Counted from the first letter of the stretch, positions 46,020 to 57,272 are shown. The stretch is DNA of 64,000 nucleotides from Aselliscus stoliczkanus (GCA_033961575.1 CM066730.1:151493523-151557522), one strand, 5' to 3'. The notes: generated from the sequence alone by a model not told the origin. Made by a program: numbers and translations.

Positions 46020-46745
46020 ATTAATGCTTCTGTAGGAGCTGAAGCCAACTAGAGGATGAGATCACCCAGGGAGAGTGTACAGGAGAAAAGAGCTGCAAAC
46101 AGAACCCTGAAAACCTAGAATAGTTAAGCATTGTCTTCAAGGAGAGAATCCAGAGAAGAGGATGATATTGAGGGGCTAAGGAGAGAGAGAAAAACTTGGA
46201 GGACATAACAAGTGACACAGAAACTCAAGGAGAGATGAAGTCTAGAAGGAGACAGTGGTCTTCCTGGTCAAATGTGCAGATGCATCAAATAAGATGAGGA
46301 CTGAGAAGTCTATCTCTTTTAGCACCACAGAGTCATTGGGAGAATAGTTTTAACAGATGTCTCCTTGCAGTAGGTTAAGAGAAGCAAAATAAGATCAATG
46401 TGAGAGCGTAAGTCTGAGTCAGAATGAGGGGAGAAGAATCAGGGAGAGAATCAGGGCAAGGTTACAAATGGCTTCTTAAATCATGATTAAAATCAAGGAC
46501 TCTAACGGGGACAACGTGCAGCTCTTGGAGCATTTAATGTAGGGGAATAACATGGCCAAATTTGAATTTCAGGAATATTACTCTGGTGGCTATAGTGTGG
46601 AAGGAACAGGAGAAGAGATCCTAGAGATAACGGCAACAACAAAAAAAGAAACTGAACACTGGAGGAGCCCTGGTTTAGATTCCACAATCAACCCCCAATG
46701 GTGCAGTCATGATTTACACAGCAACACCTTTCCCATCACTCTGTT
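46020..46745 (-). mobile_element. L2 ORF-region remnant, antisense
   Basis: GAGATCACCCAGGGAGAGTG, GCATCAAATAAGATGAGGAC, TGAGAAGTCTATCTCTTTTA and GAACACTGGAGGAGCCCTGG are consistent with antisense L2 reverse-transcriptase-region sequence. All frames are broken. Confidence 0.55.
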
Positions 46746-46770
46746 CATGCCTTCCTCCATCTTGGATGCC

Positions 46771-46992
46771 AGTAGTGGTTCTCAACCAGGGACAGTTTTG
46801 CCCTCCAAGGAACATTTGCAATGTCTGGAGACATTTTTTATTTTCACAACGGGGTGGAGGTGGGATGCTACTGTATTTAGTATGTAGCAGCCAGGGATGC
46901 TCCTCAACATCTTACAATGCATAGGAAAGACCCCACACCAAAGAATTATCCAGCCTGGAATGTCTAAAATGACAAGGTTCAGAAACCCTAGA
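46771..46992 (+). mobile_element. MER5A (hAT-Charlie non-autonomous element)
   Basis: CAGTAGTGGTTCTCAACCAG at the left, CAATGTCTGGAGACATTTTT, GGGATGCTCCTCAACATCTT and TACAATGCATAGGAAAGACC inside, and GGTTCAGAAACCCTAG at the right agree with MER5A and its terminal repeats. Confidence 0.85.
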
Positions 46993-47039
46993 CAATAAGA
47001 ATGATAGTTCACATGTAGTCCCCATATATGTAAACCTGC

Positions 47040-47690
47040 CTACATGCTGGAGCACAAAGAAGGAGCATGGATGGGGATTTTTAGATTACATTCAAAGACA
47101 CAAATAGATTGAAAGTAAAATGATGGAAGGAAAACAGTAATAAAAAGAGAGCTGGAGTGGCCATACTTGTGTCAGACAAAACAGGCTTTAAGAAAAAAAA
47201 ATTGTTGTTGAAGACAAAGAAGGACATTTTATAATGATAAAAGTGTCAGTCGGGCCGGCCGAGTGGCGCGGTGGTTAAGCGCTGGCCTAGGAAGCCAGCG
47301 GCCCCGGTTCGGTCCCACATATGAGGGCCAGTGATACTGCCCTCAAAAAAAAAAAAAAGTGTCAGTCCCTCAAGAAGATATAACAATTATAAATATATAT
47401 GCATCAAACAGTGGAGATTCAAAATACATCAATCAAAATTTAGAACTGAAAGGAGAAATAGACAATCTAACAATAATAGATGAAGACTTCAAAATTCCAC
47501 TTTGAACTATGATGAAACAGCTAGACAATAGAATAATAAATACACTACTTGAACAATAACATAAACCAATTACCCCAAGAGATATCTATAGAACATTTCA
47601 CTAAAATAGCAGAATACACATTCTTCTCAAGTGCACATGGAACATTTTCCAAAATAGACCATATGTTACCTATAAAACAGTACTCAATCC
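47040..47690 (+). mobile_element. L1 ORF2 endonuclease-region fragment, sense, split by a SINE
   Basis: ATTACATTCAAAGACACAAA, AGAGCTGGAGTGGCCATACT, AGATATAACAATTATAAATA and TCTCAAGTGCACATGGAACA are in sense L1 ORF2 order. It ends at the point where an inverted L1 copy begins. Confidence 0.8.
47252..47356 (+). mobile_element. tRNA-derived SINE, short form (type A), close to consensus
   Basis: GGGCCGGCCGAGTGGCGCGG start, GGTTAAGCGCTGGCCTAGGA, GGCCCCGGTTCGGTCCCACA, CCCTC and A tail. Flanked by AAGTGTCAGTC at 47241-47251 and 47357-47367. Confidence 0.95.
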
Positions 47691-48286
47691 TTGAGAATGT
47701 TCCATGTGCACTAGACAAGAATGTATAGTCTGGTGTTCTGGGATGAAAGGCTCTGTAAATTTCACTTATGTCCATTTGGTCTGATTTGTAATTTAAGGCT
47801 AATGTTTCCTTTTTGATTTTCTGTTTGGATGAACTATCCATAGCTGTCAATGGTATATTTAGGTCCCCTACTATAACTGTGTTTTTGTCAATTTCTCCCT
47901 TTAGTTCTGTTAGTAGTTGCTTTATATATTTTGGTGCTCCCTGATTAGGAGCAGATATATTGATAAGTGTTATGTCTTCTTGTTGTGTTGTCCCCATTAT
48001 CATTATGAAATGTGAGTCTTTGTTTCTTGTTATCTTGTTTCTTTTTTATCTTGAAGTCTATTTTGTATGAATACACCTGCTTTTCTCTGGATGTCATTGG
48101 CTTGGAGTATTGTTTTCCACCCTTTCTTGAATCTATATTTGTCCTTGCAGCTGAGATGTGTCTTTTGAAGGCAGTATATGGTTAGGTTTTGGTTTTTCAT
48201 CCAATGTGCTATTCTGTGCCTTTTTATTGGTGAGTTTAGTCCATTTACATTTAAGGTGATTATTGTTTTTGTTGTTGTTGTTGTTT
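47691..48286 (-). mobile_element. L1 ORF2 endonuclease-region fragment, antisense
   Basis: TTGAGAATGTTCCATGTGCA, GTCCATTTGGTCTGATTTGT and GGTGAGTTTAGTCCATTTAC are antisense L1 phrases. A 152-codon minus-strand frame (47545-48003) carries the L1 ORF2 endonuclease motifs ITLINISAPN, KNTVIVGDLNIPLTAMD and SSAHGTFSRI. The conserved SRID aspartate is changed to E, and the frame then runs across the junction into the neighbouring sense copy. It is an inactive fragment. Confidence 0.85.
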
Positions 48287-48347
48287 TTTGAGGTCAGTGT
48301 CACTGGCTCTCGTATGTGGGACCCAAACTGGGGCTGCTGGCTTCCCA
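48287..48347 (-). mobile_element. 5'-truncated SINE fragment (type A)
   Basis: GAGGTCAGTGTCACTGGCTC, GTATGTGGGACCCAAACTGG and GGCTGCTGGCTTCCCA are the B-box side of the type A head. The A-box half is missing. Confidence 0.8.
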
Positions 48348-48829
48348 TTGTTTCTTTACCTTTGTGTTTCTGTCTGTTATTTTAGTTTGGTGGTATTCTT
48401 TGATTTTTTCCCCCTCTGTTTTCTCTTTTCTATGTCATATGTCTCAGAACAGGGCAATATACACTTAAATATAACATAAAGTATAAAGGAGATAAAAACA
48501 TAAAAAAGAAAAAGAGAAGACAATTTGCTACTGCAACTCGGAAATGAACTCACAGCATAAATACAAATAATCTGTGACAATGAAAACACAAAAGGGGAGG
48601 GGTTGAAGGTCTGAATTTACAAAGGGGAATGAAGATAAGATGCATGGTGAAGAAAAAGGACAACTGTATATGTGAAACTTTCTTTTACATAAACTTGATG
48701 GTATTCACTCAAAAAAAAAAAAATCCAGAACTGAGACACATAACATAAAAAAAAGAGGAAACAGAGAGAAAAAGTCATTGAATGAAGAAAACAAAGAATA
48801 TTGAAATATTAAAGAAACAATATTCAATA
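48348..48829. other. L1-like AT-rich sequence, not resolved
   Basis: T-rich on the left and A-rich on the right, likely further L1 pieces in both orientations, but too diverged to place. Confidence 0.3.
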
Positions 48830-49090
48830 AGTTTAAAAGATTGAAATTATACAAAGAATGTCATCTGATGACAATGGAATTAAATTAGAAATCAATAATA
48901 AAATAAAATTTAGGAAATCCAAAATATTTAAAAATTAAATGACACACTTCCAAATAACCAATGAGTCAAAGAAGAAATCACAGGGAAAATTAGAAAATAC
49001 TTTGAGAGTAAGGAATATTAAAACAACAAAATTGATGGGATGCAGCAAAAGCAATGCTTAGAGGGAAATTTATAGTTATAAATACCTATA
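48830..49090 (+). mobile_element. L1M ORF2 fragment
   Basis: ATGGAATTAAATTAGAAATC, AGTCAAAGAAGAAATCACAG and GCAAAAGCAATGCTTAGAGG are sense L1 ORF2 phrases. Confidence 0.8.
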
Positions 49091-49573
49091 TTTAAAAAAG
49101 AAGAGAGGAGTGATATAAAAAAATGGTGAAATAGAAGTTTTCTACCATCTCCCCCTGAAAAGAACACCAATTTGGACAATCACCTGTTGATGAGAACCCT
49201 TATGAAATCCAGGAATCCAGTGGAGAAGTTCCAGCACATTGCTGGAGGGGGGGAAAAAATCCACAACGGAAAGCATTGAAGGTGGTAAAAAGAACAATTT
49301 TACTTTACCCATATTCAGTCCTTCCCTTGTGCCAAAGGACCTCTTCTCGGCCCTCAAATTCTTCCATGGGAAAAAGTGATAGCACATGATGGACCTTGAG
49401 GGCATTATGTTAAGGGAAATAAGTCAGATAAAGAAGGACAGATAGTGTATAATTTCATTTATATGTGGAAACTAAAAAAGCTGAACTCATAGAAACAGAG
49501 AACAGAAAGGTGGTTGCCTGGCTCTGGGATTTGGGAGAAATGGGGAGATGTTAGTCAAAAGGCACAAACTTCT

Positions 49574-49684
49574 GGGCCGGCCGAGTGGCGCGGTGGTTAA
49601 GTGCTGGCTTGGGAAGCCAGCGGCCCCAGTTCAGGTCCCACATATGAGGGCCAATGACACTGCCACCAAAAAAAAAAAAAAAAA
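49574..49684 (+). mobile_element. tRNA-derived SINE, short form (type A)
   Basis: GGGCCGGCCGAGTGGCGCGG start, GGTCCCACATATGAGGGCCA and A tail. AAGGCACAAACTTC to the left and AAGGGCACCAACTTC to the right are the diverged target duplication inside the L1MA end. Confidence 0.93.
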
Positions 49685-49805
49685 GGGCACCAACTTCCAA
49701 TTATAAGATGAATAAGTAAGGGGATGTAAAACACGGCATGGTGACTATAGTTAACAATACTGTATCGTATAGTTGAAAGTTACTAATAGAATGATCTTAA
49801 ATGTT

Positions 49806-49809
<4 letters not shown>

Positions 49810-49848
<39 letters not shown>
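49810..49848. repeat. (CA)n microsatellite
   Basis: About 19 pure CA units inside the L1MA 3' end, where the parent usually has a short A/C-rich run. Confidence 0.95.
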
Positions 49849-49851
<3 letters not shown>

Positions 49852-49930
49852 AATTATGTGAAGTGATAGAGGTGTTACCTAACCCTATTGTGGCAATCAT
49901 TTTATAGTATATGTATGTGTGCTTCAAATC

Positions 49931-50865
49931 ATCATGATGGACACATCTTCATGTTCAGGCACCATTCAACCCATGACACTGGCTTATCCTGAACTTGAGT
50001 TATCCCTAGCATCAAGTCTAGTCATTTGGCCTTCAGGGTACCAGCCTCAATGTCCCCTCCTTCTGAAGTTCTACCTCAGTCCCTTTCTTCTTTGTGTTCC
50101 TATAGCACTCTCTTAGACTTTGTACATGCTATTTCCTGTTAGAAATGCACTTTCTTTTTTTGTTTGGTAAATTTATAGTCATTATCCAGAACTCAATGCA
50201 AGAGTTCCCCTGTGAAATTGCCATGTCCCCTCCCTGCAAACAGAGCTAATCAGCCCTCCTCTCTCTCTGTACCTCAGACGCCTCCCAATACAGTCCTCAT
50301 CACAGTGTACTGGTATGTTTTGACTATTTCTCTTTAGAACACCATTAGCCTCTGGAGGGCACAGAGCATGTGTCATTTATCCCTGCATATAATGTGATAG
50401 AATGGTATCAGTAAATGTTTGTCAAGTTGAACTGAATGTACTAATAAGAGAGGGGATGATAAAAAAAATTGATGGGGACTTTTGGAACGCCATACTAATA
50501 TCTATAACGTGTTCTACTGATCTCCCCTTCCGGCGCTCATGGCAGATGTTACTCACTGAGCCTTGGTGTGGCTCTGAATCTGTCCCAATCTACTGTTCTA
50601 AGCAGTTTGAAAACAAGTTAACTCTATTTTCTGTCTCTGAGTGGTACTAATGACTTCAGTGATGGTGATTTCAAATCAAAGAAGGCTATTTCAGACATCT
50701 CTCATCATATTATCCAAGGAGTTATCTTCCCATCTATGATCCCACCGATAATTATGAAAAAGCTGTCATATGTCCTGCCCCATCCAAGCAGCAGAGGGAG
50801 GTGGCTGACACTAGGAAGTCAGGTTGAGTGTAAATTGCATGTATATTTAACATATAAATGTATGT
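49931..50865. other. Intergenic, possible L2 piece
   Basis: About 50030-50380 has an L2 3'-end flavour (GTTCTACCTCAGTCCCTTTC, then GGAGGGCACAGAGCATGTGT). The rest is unassigned. Confidence 0.3.
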
Positions 50866-50869
50866 AAAT

Positions 50870-51045
50870 GTATGTAAATGTATTGCATACCTGATCATAT
50901 TTAATCCCCACAACTACTCTATACTGTTTTTGCTCAGTTTTACTGATGAGGAAACTTAAACACAGGGAGGCTCATAACTTTCAAATACTACACCACAAGG
51001 ATGTGGCAGAACCAGGATTTGATCTCAGGCCTTCTTACTGTTCAG
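50870..51045 (-). repeat. MIR SINE remnant
   Basis: TTTAATCCCCACAACTACTC, GTTTTACTGATGAGGAAACT and GGCAGAACCAGGATTTGATC are in reverse MIR order. Confidence 0.7.
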
Positions 51046-51298
51046 AGTTTTGCTCCCATGTGGAATATTTATCAGCTGTTTCATCCCGAGCCAGGTCCCA
51101 TGAAGGATCTTAGAGTTGTTTGGGGCATATTCCCTTCCCTGCAGGAAGTCACAGACTTTGAGGGCCATAAGATATCAGGACGCAATTCAGGCCAGGACCC
51201 AGCAGAGCATGATGGAGGTGGTGAAGTGGGGCACTCTGGCTGAGATTAGAGCAAAGTCCTTCTCTGATAACCCACCTGGAAACCCCGATTCATTCTTT

Positions 51299-51545
51299 TT
51301 TTCTTTTTTTTCCATGCGGGAGTCCAACTGGCAACCTTGCTATTAAGAGCACATGCTCTATCCACTGAGCCATCCGGGTGGCAGCTTGAGTAAGTTGTGT
51401 TTTTTTTTAGCTGAGCCATCCTGCCACCTGTTGGCAGCTCAGTGGCAGCTCAGCTCTGGCTGGGCATCGAACTGCTGTTGCTCAGGAGCTCAGCTCACAC
51501 GCTTGAGCGAGCTCTTAACCAACTGAGCCACTCGGCCGGCCCCCT
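51299..51545 (-). mobile_element. Two-part tRNA-derived SINE (type B plus older head)
   Basis: The right part (about 51408-51545) is a type B SINE in reverse ending CACTCGGCCGGCCCC. The left part (about 51313-51390) is the antisense of a tRNA-like unit with GCACATGCTCTATCCACTGA and GCCATCCGGGTGG. A T-run separates them. ATTCATTCTTT at 51288-51298 and 51546-51556 encloses both, so they inserted together. Confidence 0.75.
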
Positions 51546-51846
51546 ATTCATTCTTTGTGGTCCATGGAAGCCTTCCCTGACACGCCCGCCCAGCCCTCGC
51601 CCCTGCACTGCTCAGTCCATGCTCTTACTCTAATTGATGTGCACACATTGGTCCCCTTGGTCTGTGAGGCACAGTAGGGAGAGGCCTTTGGGGATTGGGC
51701 GGGGGTCAGATTGGGAGAGTCAGGGGGCCTGGGTGTGTAGGCCTGAGTGCCAAACTGGGAATGTAAAATGTGTGCTGAGGGCTTGGGAGGACTGCTGGGG
51801 GCCTGGAAAATCCCATGGCACACAGACTTATTAAGAAGTTGCTCAG

Positions 51847-51940
51847 GCTGGCAGAGTGGTGTGGTGGTTAAGTGCTGGCTTGGGAAGCCAGCGGCCCCGG
51901 TTTGGTCCCACATATGAGGGCCAGTGAAACTGCCCTCAGA
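51847..51940 (+). mobile_element. tRNA-derived SINE, short form (type A)
   Basis: GGCAGAGTGGTGTGGTGGTT head, CCCCGGTTTGGTCCCACATA, CCCTC, then a tail that passes directly into a GGAA tetranucleotide run. AAGTTGC at 51836-51842 and 52059-52065 brackets SINE plus microsatellite. Confidence 0.88.
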
Positions 51941-52061
51941 AAAGAAAGGAAGGAAGGAAGGAAGGAAGGAAGGAAGGAAGGAAGGAAGGAAGGAAGGAAG
52001 GAAGGAAAGGAAGGAAGGAAGGAAGGAAGGAAGGAAGGAAGGAAGGAAGGAAGGAAGGAAG
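51941..52061. repeat. (GGAA)n microsatellite in a SINE tail
   Basis: About 28 GGAA units with one extra A near 52005. It occupies the tail position of the preceding SINE. Confidence 0.98.
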
Positions 52062-53745
52062 TTGCCTGATTTGTCTTCCCTGAGGATCAGGACAGACTAT
52101 TAAAGGAGAATCTAGCAATCTCCTGGCTCATCCCTCATGGAGCCCAATGCCAGGTAAGGAGAAGAAAGGCAGTGGCAGGAACCTGAGCCATGCAGTCCTC
52201 CCCTAGGCATCCCCTGCCTGATGCTCCCTACATGATCCATCTCTGTCTGACTGGGTGCCTCCAATTCCTTTCCATACACATCAGGCCCTCCAGGCCTAGG
52301 CATCTACCTCCTCTGCTCCCTGACCTCTGTTCTCCTTTGTCATTGATTTCTCTCTCTACAGTGATCGGTCTCCTTTTCTTTCTCTATCCATCTTTATTTG
52401 TCTTTCATGTGTGCTCCTCGGTTGAGGGGAGAGGAAAATGAAATGAAATGAAAGCTATTGCTATGGAACTGAGGCAGGTGGCTCTCCTCTGCAGCCCACT
52501 GAGGATACAGGACAAGACACTGGTGAAAGTGATAAAGGTAGGGATGACAAGTTATAAGTCAGGGAAAGGGGCTGTTTGATAGTTCAGGGCAGTCACTGAG
52601 TTGGAGGAAGACACTGGAACTGGGAAGAGCTCTGATGCTCTCGGTGGGGAAGGAGAGGGAGGCAACTGCCTCCAAACAGGATACTGATATCCTGGCATTC
52701 CTCCTTGCACTATGCCCTGGGATGGCTGGAAAGGGGACTCATAGTAGGCTTGGAGCCCCACATTTGCCTCTTCCTAGCCCTTCTATTCTTCTCCCCTGTG
52801 AACTCCTCTTTTCCTCAATTCTGCACCATCTTCAGGTCATCGAATGTGTAGCAGGGACAGAAGTGGTATGCCCACTGAGAGACTGCTATGATAGTCCAGG
52901 CATCAGGTCCAGGTGAAGCTGAAAGAAGGAGAGCACAGAGGGATGGCAAAGTCCTCAACTCTTCCAGACAGAGTGGACTGCAGATCCTCCTGCCCCACCA
53001 GCGTAACGGCACAATGCATCCTTGACATTTTGCTTGATGTTCTCATGGGGTAAGTTCACTAGTGTACAGACCTATCTGTGGCTTGTACTAGTGTAATCTA
53101 GTTCTATTATGCTGGTGTAACTCCCAACTGTACCTCTTGGGACCAGCCAGAACAGATGTTATCTGTCTTCTATATAAGGGCCATCCAGAGACTTGGCCCT
53201 CAGCTTTCAGAATGCCCCTCATCTTTCCTTCTGCATGGAAAACATCCCCATTTCTTCTACTCTTCCCCACATGATGTGGTTTTCAGACTTTCTTCATAAC
53301 CTGTTTTAACTTGCTCACACTTCCCTTAAAATGTGGCCCCAGAGTGAGAAACATGCCCCACATGTAGTTTGGCTACTGCAGATGCAGTTTTGTACCACCT
53401 CCCATAATCTGCCAGCATCCTTTCTCAATGATGTCACCTCACATTGCCTTTCTAGAAGTGTCCTTATATGGATCCACTTTCAGTCCTCAGTTATTGTCCA
53501 GTGAACTGCTGTCACATCTGAGCTTTTTGAAGCCAAGGGAAGGACCGGGGATTTTACATTTGTGCTATGTCATTTCTTTTTCTTGACATCAGCTTTTGTT
53601 TCTATCCAGTTGATACTTGAAATTTGATTTTCAACTACTGGATCAGATGATTTTCCTCACCATCTACAAACTATATTGTCAAAGAAGAACCATTGAGGCT
53701 GGGTGGTCCATGGGAATGTGATCTTGAATTTTCTGGTGGTCATAG
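52062..53745. other. Intergenic, nothing recognised
   Basis: No gene or clear repeat recognised. Short frames overlap on both strands. Confidence 0.3.
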
Positions 53746-53749
53746 TTAG

Positions 53750-55195
53750 ATGATCTGTATCCATGTCATTCTTCCCTCCTCCACTTCCATTTCTACTCTC
53801 ACTGAAGCTGCCTCCTGTGACTTGTGCTCTTTGTCTTGTTACTGTTCTCTTCCTCAGAGACCTTGCAATGTCACTTCTCTCTCTCTCTCCCCTTTGGCTC
53901 TCCCCAACATCCAGTGTATGTATGTTCTGAATTCTCTTCTACCTAAAGAACAAAACGAAACACTCCCTCTATTTTATGTCCCAATCTTAAGCATCTCCTC
54001 ATCTCACTCCTCTTTACAGCCAGTTCATCCCTCACATCCCACTGATATTTGATTTCTGCCTTCAACACTCCGCAGAAACTTCTCATATCCAAGCCTCTAA
54101 TAAATCCCACATTATTACATTTTGGGGGGGAGACAGTTTTTATTCCTTTGCCCTCTCTGTAGTATCTGACACCCTATGCACTCCTCCCTCCAGGAGATGC
54201 CAGCTGCCTGGGTTTGTGACATCGAGCTCTCCTGACTCCCTGATGCTTTTTCTCAAATCCTGTCTCTTCTGCTGATCTCATAAAAGTCATGCTCCTGGGT
54301 GGCACCAAGCCTGAAACTTCAAGTTCATCCATGTCTCTCCCCTCTTCCTGCACCTCTCAGATCCTGTCAATTCAATGTCCTACACCTCTCTTTAATTTTT
54401 CTTTCTTCTTTGTTGTCTGGAACACAACCCTTCTGAATTGTCCCCACACACCTCAAATCTTCCCTAGTGCCTTCTCCTAATTTCCATCCAAGTAGAAATG
54501 TTTCTAAAACCTAAGCCTGAATGAACTACTTCTCTGCTTAAAACTGATCTGCAACATGCCATGGTCCAAATGACCAAGTCCATGCTCCTTATCAAGGTAT
54601 ACAGTATCCTTTATAATCTTTTTCTTCCTACCCTTTGCAGACTAGCCTGCCATCAGGTTTTATGGTTGCAAGAAGCTCTCCCTTGGTTATGGTTCTTTGC
54701 ACCTGCCATGCCATCTGCTTGCAAAACGCATCCTTGAGTTCTTTGCTTGGCTAATTCCTGCTGATCCTTTATGATTCATATCACGTGTCCTCTTCTTGGA
54801 GGATTCTGGCTCCCAAACACAAGCCCAGGTGCTCCTTTAATGAGCTTTCATGACATCCTATACTTATTCCTGTCACAGCACTTATCAGTTGACTACCATT
54901 CCTTGTTTGCCTGTCTCCCCCATGTAGGCTCTTTGAGGGCATTGATTTTTACTTCTGTATCCCTAGTGCTTAGCACAGAGCTATGACTGCCAGCACGTAC
55001 TTCCATCATAGTGCTAAACACATTGGAATGTAGTTTGTGTTTCTACATCTATATTTCCTCAGCCGGACTGTAAACTCCTTGAGGATTAGGGCATATAGTT
55101 TGTGTGTCCTTGTCTCTCCAGCTTCCAGTAGAGGGCCTGATGGGTAGCAGGAGCTCAGTCAGTGTTTGTTGACCATTTGATAAATGGCCCCATGA
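53750..55195 (+). mobile_element. L2 remnant, sense, ORF region to 3' end
   Basis: CTCACTGAAGCTGCCTCCTG, CCTTGCAATGTCACTTCTCT, GTGCTTAGCACAGAGCTATG, and a second 3' end with GTAAACTCCTTGAGGATTAG, CAGTGTTTGTTGACCATTTG. The first parts match the L2 reverse-transcriptase region and the last two the L2 3' end. Two adjacent 3' ends suggest two L2 copies. Confidence 0.6.
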
Positions 55196-55229
55196 GGAAG
55201 AGGATTTGATGGGAACTAGTGAGATCCAG

Positions 55230-55430
55230 CTCTGTGCTAGTCACAATGCCGGGTCCTTCACACATATTGCAAATCTCTCCCTAGTAGCTATTATGTCCAT
55301 TTTGCAGAGAAAGAAATTGAGGGTCAAAGAGATTGCATTGCTTGAACAGGGCCAGAGTAGAAGTACTAGGACTTGAACTCAAGTCTTCTAACTCCAAACC
55401 CCACGCTCTTCCACCAGAATACACCATCTT
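55230..55430 (-). repeat. MIR SINE remnant
   Basis: GCTCTGTGCTAGTCACAATG, TTTTGCAGAGAAAGAAATTG and GTACTAGGACTTGAACTCAA are in reverse MIR order. Confidence 0.6.
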
Positions 55431-56324
55431 CTATGGTACCACAGAATCAGCCCTAACTGTGAAGAAAGAAACTAAGCCCAAGCAGTCTTTAACTGGAGCA
55501 CCCTGCCTATTATAAGTCTCAACTCCAGGACAGAAGGGGACTCCAAGGGTTATATTGCCATTGGAAGGAGTATTCCCACCAGGCTAGAGGGATTTAGAGA
55601 GGCCAAAGCTGCCTTTTAGGAAAAAAGACAGCTATTATTCTGCCTCAATTATAGTTTTAGGGTCAAGCAGGAAGACTTTTCCCTTCAGTTGTGAGTGAGG
55701 CCAGGAAAAGGCAGAGTGGTGAGCATCTCCACCTAAAATAAAATCAGATATAAGGAAGCTTCCAGAGGCCCAAAAGATTCTAGAAACACAAACCTGGGTA
55801 AAATTTTCCAAACACTTTAAAAGTTGCTTGAGTTATATATCTTCTCTACATATTTGACTCACCCTGTCTGTGTAACTATAGTGATGAGAAGTTTAAAGCA
55901 CTAAAGGGAAGTGCCCTTGGTGCTTGTCTTCAGAGATGAGAGAGAGAGCTTCACATCTCCATCATCCCGCTCTTCAGCCAGGAGTGGAGGAGAAGAGCCC
56001 CCAGGCAATGCACTATGTGTTGGTAGCCCCTGAACGAGAGGAAAGTAGATGGTCCTGTGGAGGCTGATAGACACAAGGAAATGAAACCTTAGAGGGCTTG
56101 AGAAAAGATTTGGGGCTGAGAAACAGAAAATTCCATGAAGGTTTCCCTCCCCTTCTCCAACTTAGCCTCACACCAAGTAGACCTCAGCCTCTGACTTGAT
56201 AGTATTCTCAACCAGGATCCAAATAACCACTGGCCTTGCCAGAAACTGACTAACCACATTACATGAACATTCAGCTAAGCTGGGCCACAAGCAGTTCCAT
56301 TTCTATTTCTGCAGCTTAATGAGA
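55431..56324. other. Upstream flank of OR pseudogene, nothing recognised
   Basis: Unique-looking sequence. TTCTATTTCTGCAG at about 56301-56314 is a plausible splice acceptor ten bases before the ancestral ATG. Confidence 0.35.
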
Positions 56325-57272
56325 ATGCAGGACTTTCCCTAGGAGAACCACAGTTCCATGTCTGAGTTTATCCTTCTGGGCTTCTCCAGAGATTCCCGAA
56401 TTAATGTAATCCTCTTCAATATCTTCTTCTTCCTCTACCTCTCTAAACTTGTGGGCAATGGGCTCATTGTCACCTTGATCCACCTGGATTCCCACCTCCA
56501 CACACCCATGTACTTCTTCCTCAGTGTCCTCTCCATGCTGGACATGAGCTATGTCACCACCACTGTGCCCCAGATGTTGGTGCATCTGGTCTGCCAGAAG
56601 AAAACCATCTCCTATTTTGGGTACGTGACCCAGATGTGCATCTTTCTGGTGTTGGGCATCACTGAGGGCTGGCTGTTCTCTCTCATGGCCTATGATAGAT
56701 ATGTGGCCATCTGCCACCCACTTAGGTACAAGGTTATCATGAGCCCATGGCTGTGTGGGGCCATGGTGGTCTTTTGTGGACTATGGAGTGTCAGCTGTTC
56801 CCTAGTCTACACTGTCTTCACCATGAGCCTGCCCTATTGTGGCCCCAATGAGATCAACCACTTCTTCTGTGAGGTCCCTGCTGTTCTGAAACTGGCCTGT
56901 GTGGACACATCCCTCAATGACTGAGTAAATTTCATTCTGGGCTTCATTCTTCTCCTGGTGCCCCTTTCCTTCATTCTGGCCTCTTATATCCACATCATTG
57001 CTACCATCTTGAGAGTACAGTCAGCCCAGGGTCAACTTAAGGCCTTCTCTACCTGTGCCTCCCACACCACTGTGGTCATAATGTTCTGTGGACCTGCCAT
57101 GTTCATGTACATGAACCCTGGGGCCAAAGCCCCTCCAGAGCAGGACAAGAAACTGGCCCTGTTCTACAATGTCACCTCTGCCTTTCTCAACCCCATCATC
57201 TACAACCTCAGAAACAAAGATGTGAGGAGGGCTTTCCTCAAGTTAACAGGCTGGGGAACGGTCCCTGAGTGA
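56325..57272 (+). pseudogene. Olfactory receptor pseudogene, two nonsense codons, no indel
   Basis: From the ATG at 56325 to the TGA at 57270-57272 there are 316 codons in a single frame, equal to the intact OR at 18142. The first premature stop is TAG at codon 6 (56340-56342), and a second is TGA at codon 200 (56922-56924), in the TM5 entry N-D-x-V-x-F. An in-frame ATG at codon 12 (56358) could bypass the first stop but would lose the ENHSS sequon, and the second stop would still truncate before TM5-TM7. All other landmarks are excellent: VGNGLI, LHTPMYFF, MAYDRYVAICHP, PYCGPNEINHFFCEVPAVLK, KAFSTCASH and NPIIYNLRNKD. The state looks recent. Sequencing error or a segregating allele remains possible. 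Confidence 0.93.

Larger units (their letters stand above)
49385..49930 (+). mobile_element. L1MA-type 3' end, split by a SINE and a CA repeat
   Basis: CCTTGAGGGCATTATGTTAA, GGGAAATAAGTCAGATAAAG, TTATATGTGGAAACTAAAAA, GGTGACTATAGTTAACAATA and CTAACCCTATTGTGGCAATC are in L1MA 3'-end order. Confidence 0.85.

Noticed and set aside
47545..48003. 152-codon frame with endonuclease motifs as a possible gene
   Set aside because: It is an L1 ORF2 fragment, with SRID altered to SRIE, running through an inverted junction; not a host gene.
56922..56924. Programmed stop-codon readthrough of the TGA in the third OR pseudogene
   Set aside because: The following bases (GTA) do not match the known efficient TGA-CTA readthrough context, and an earlier TAG is also present.
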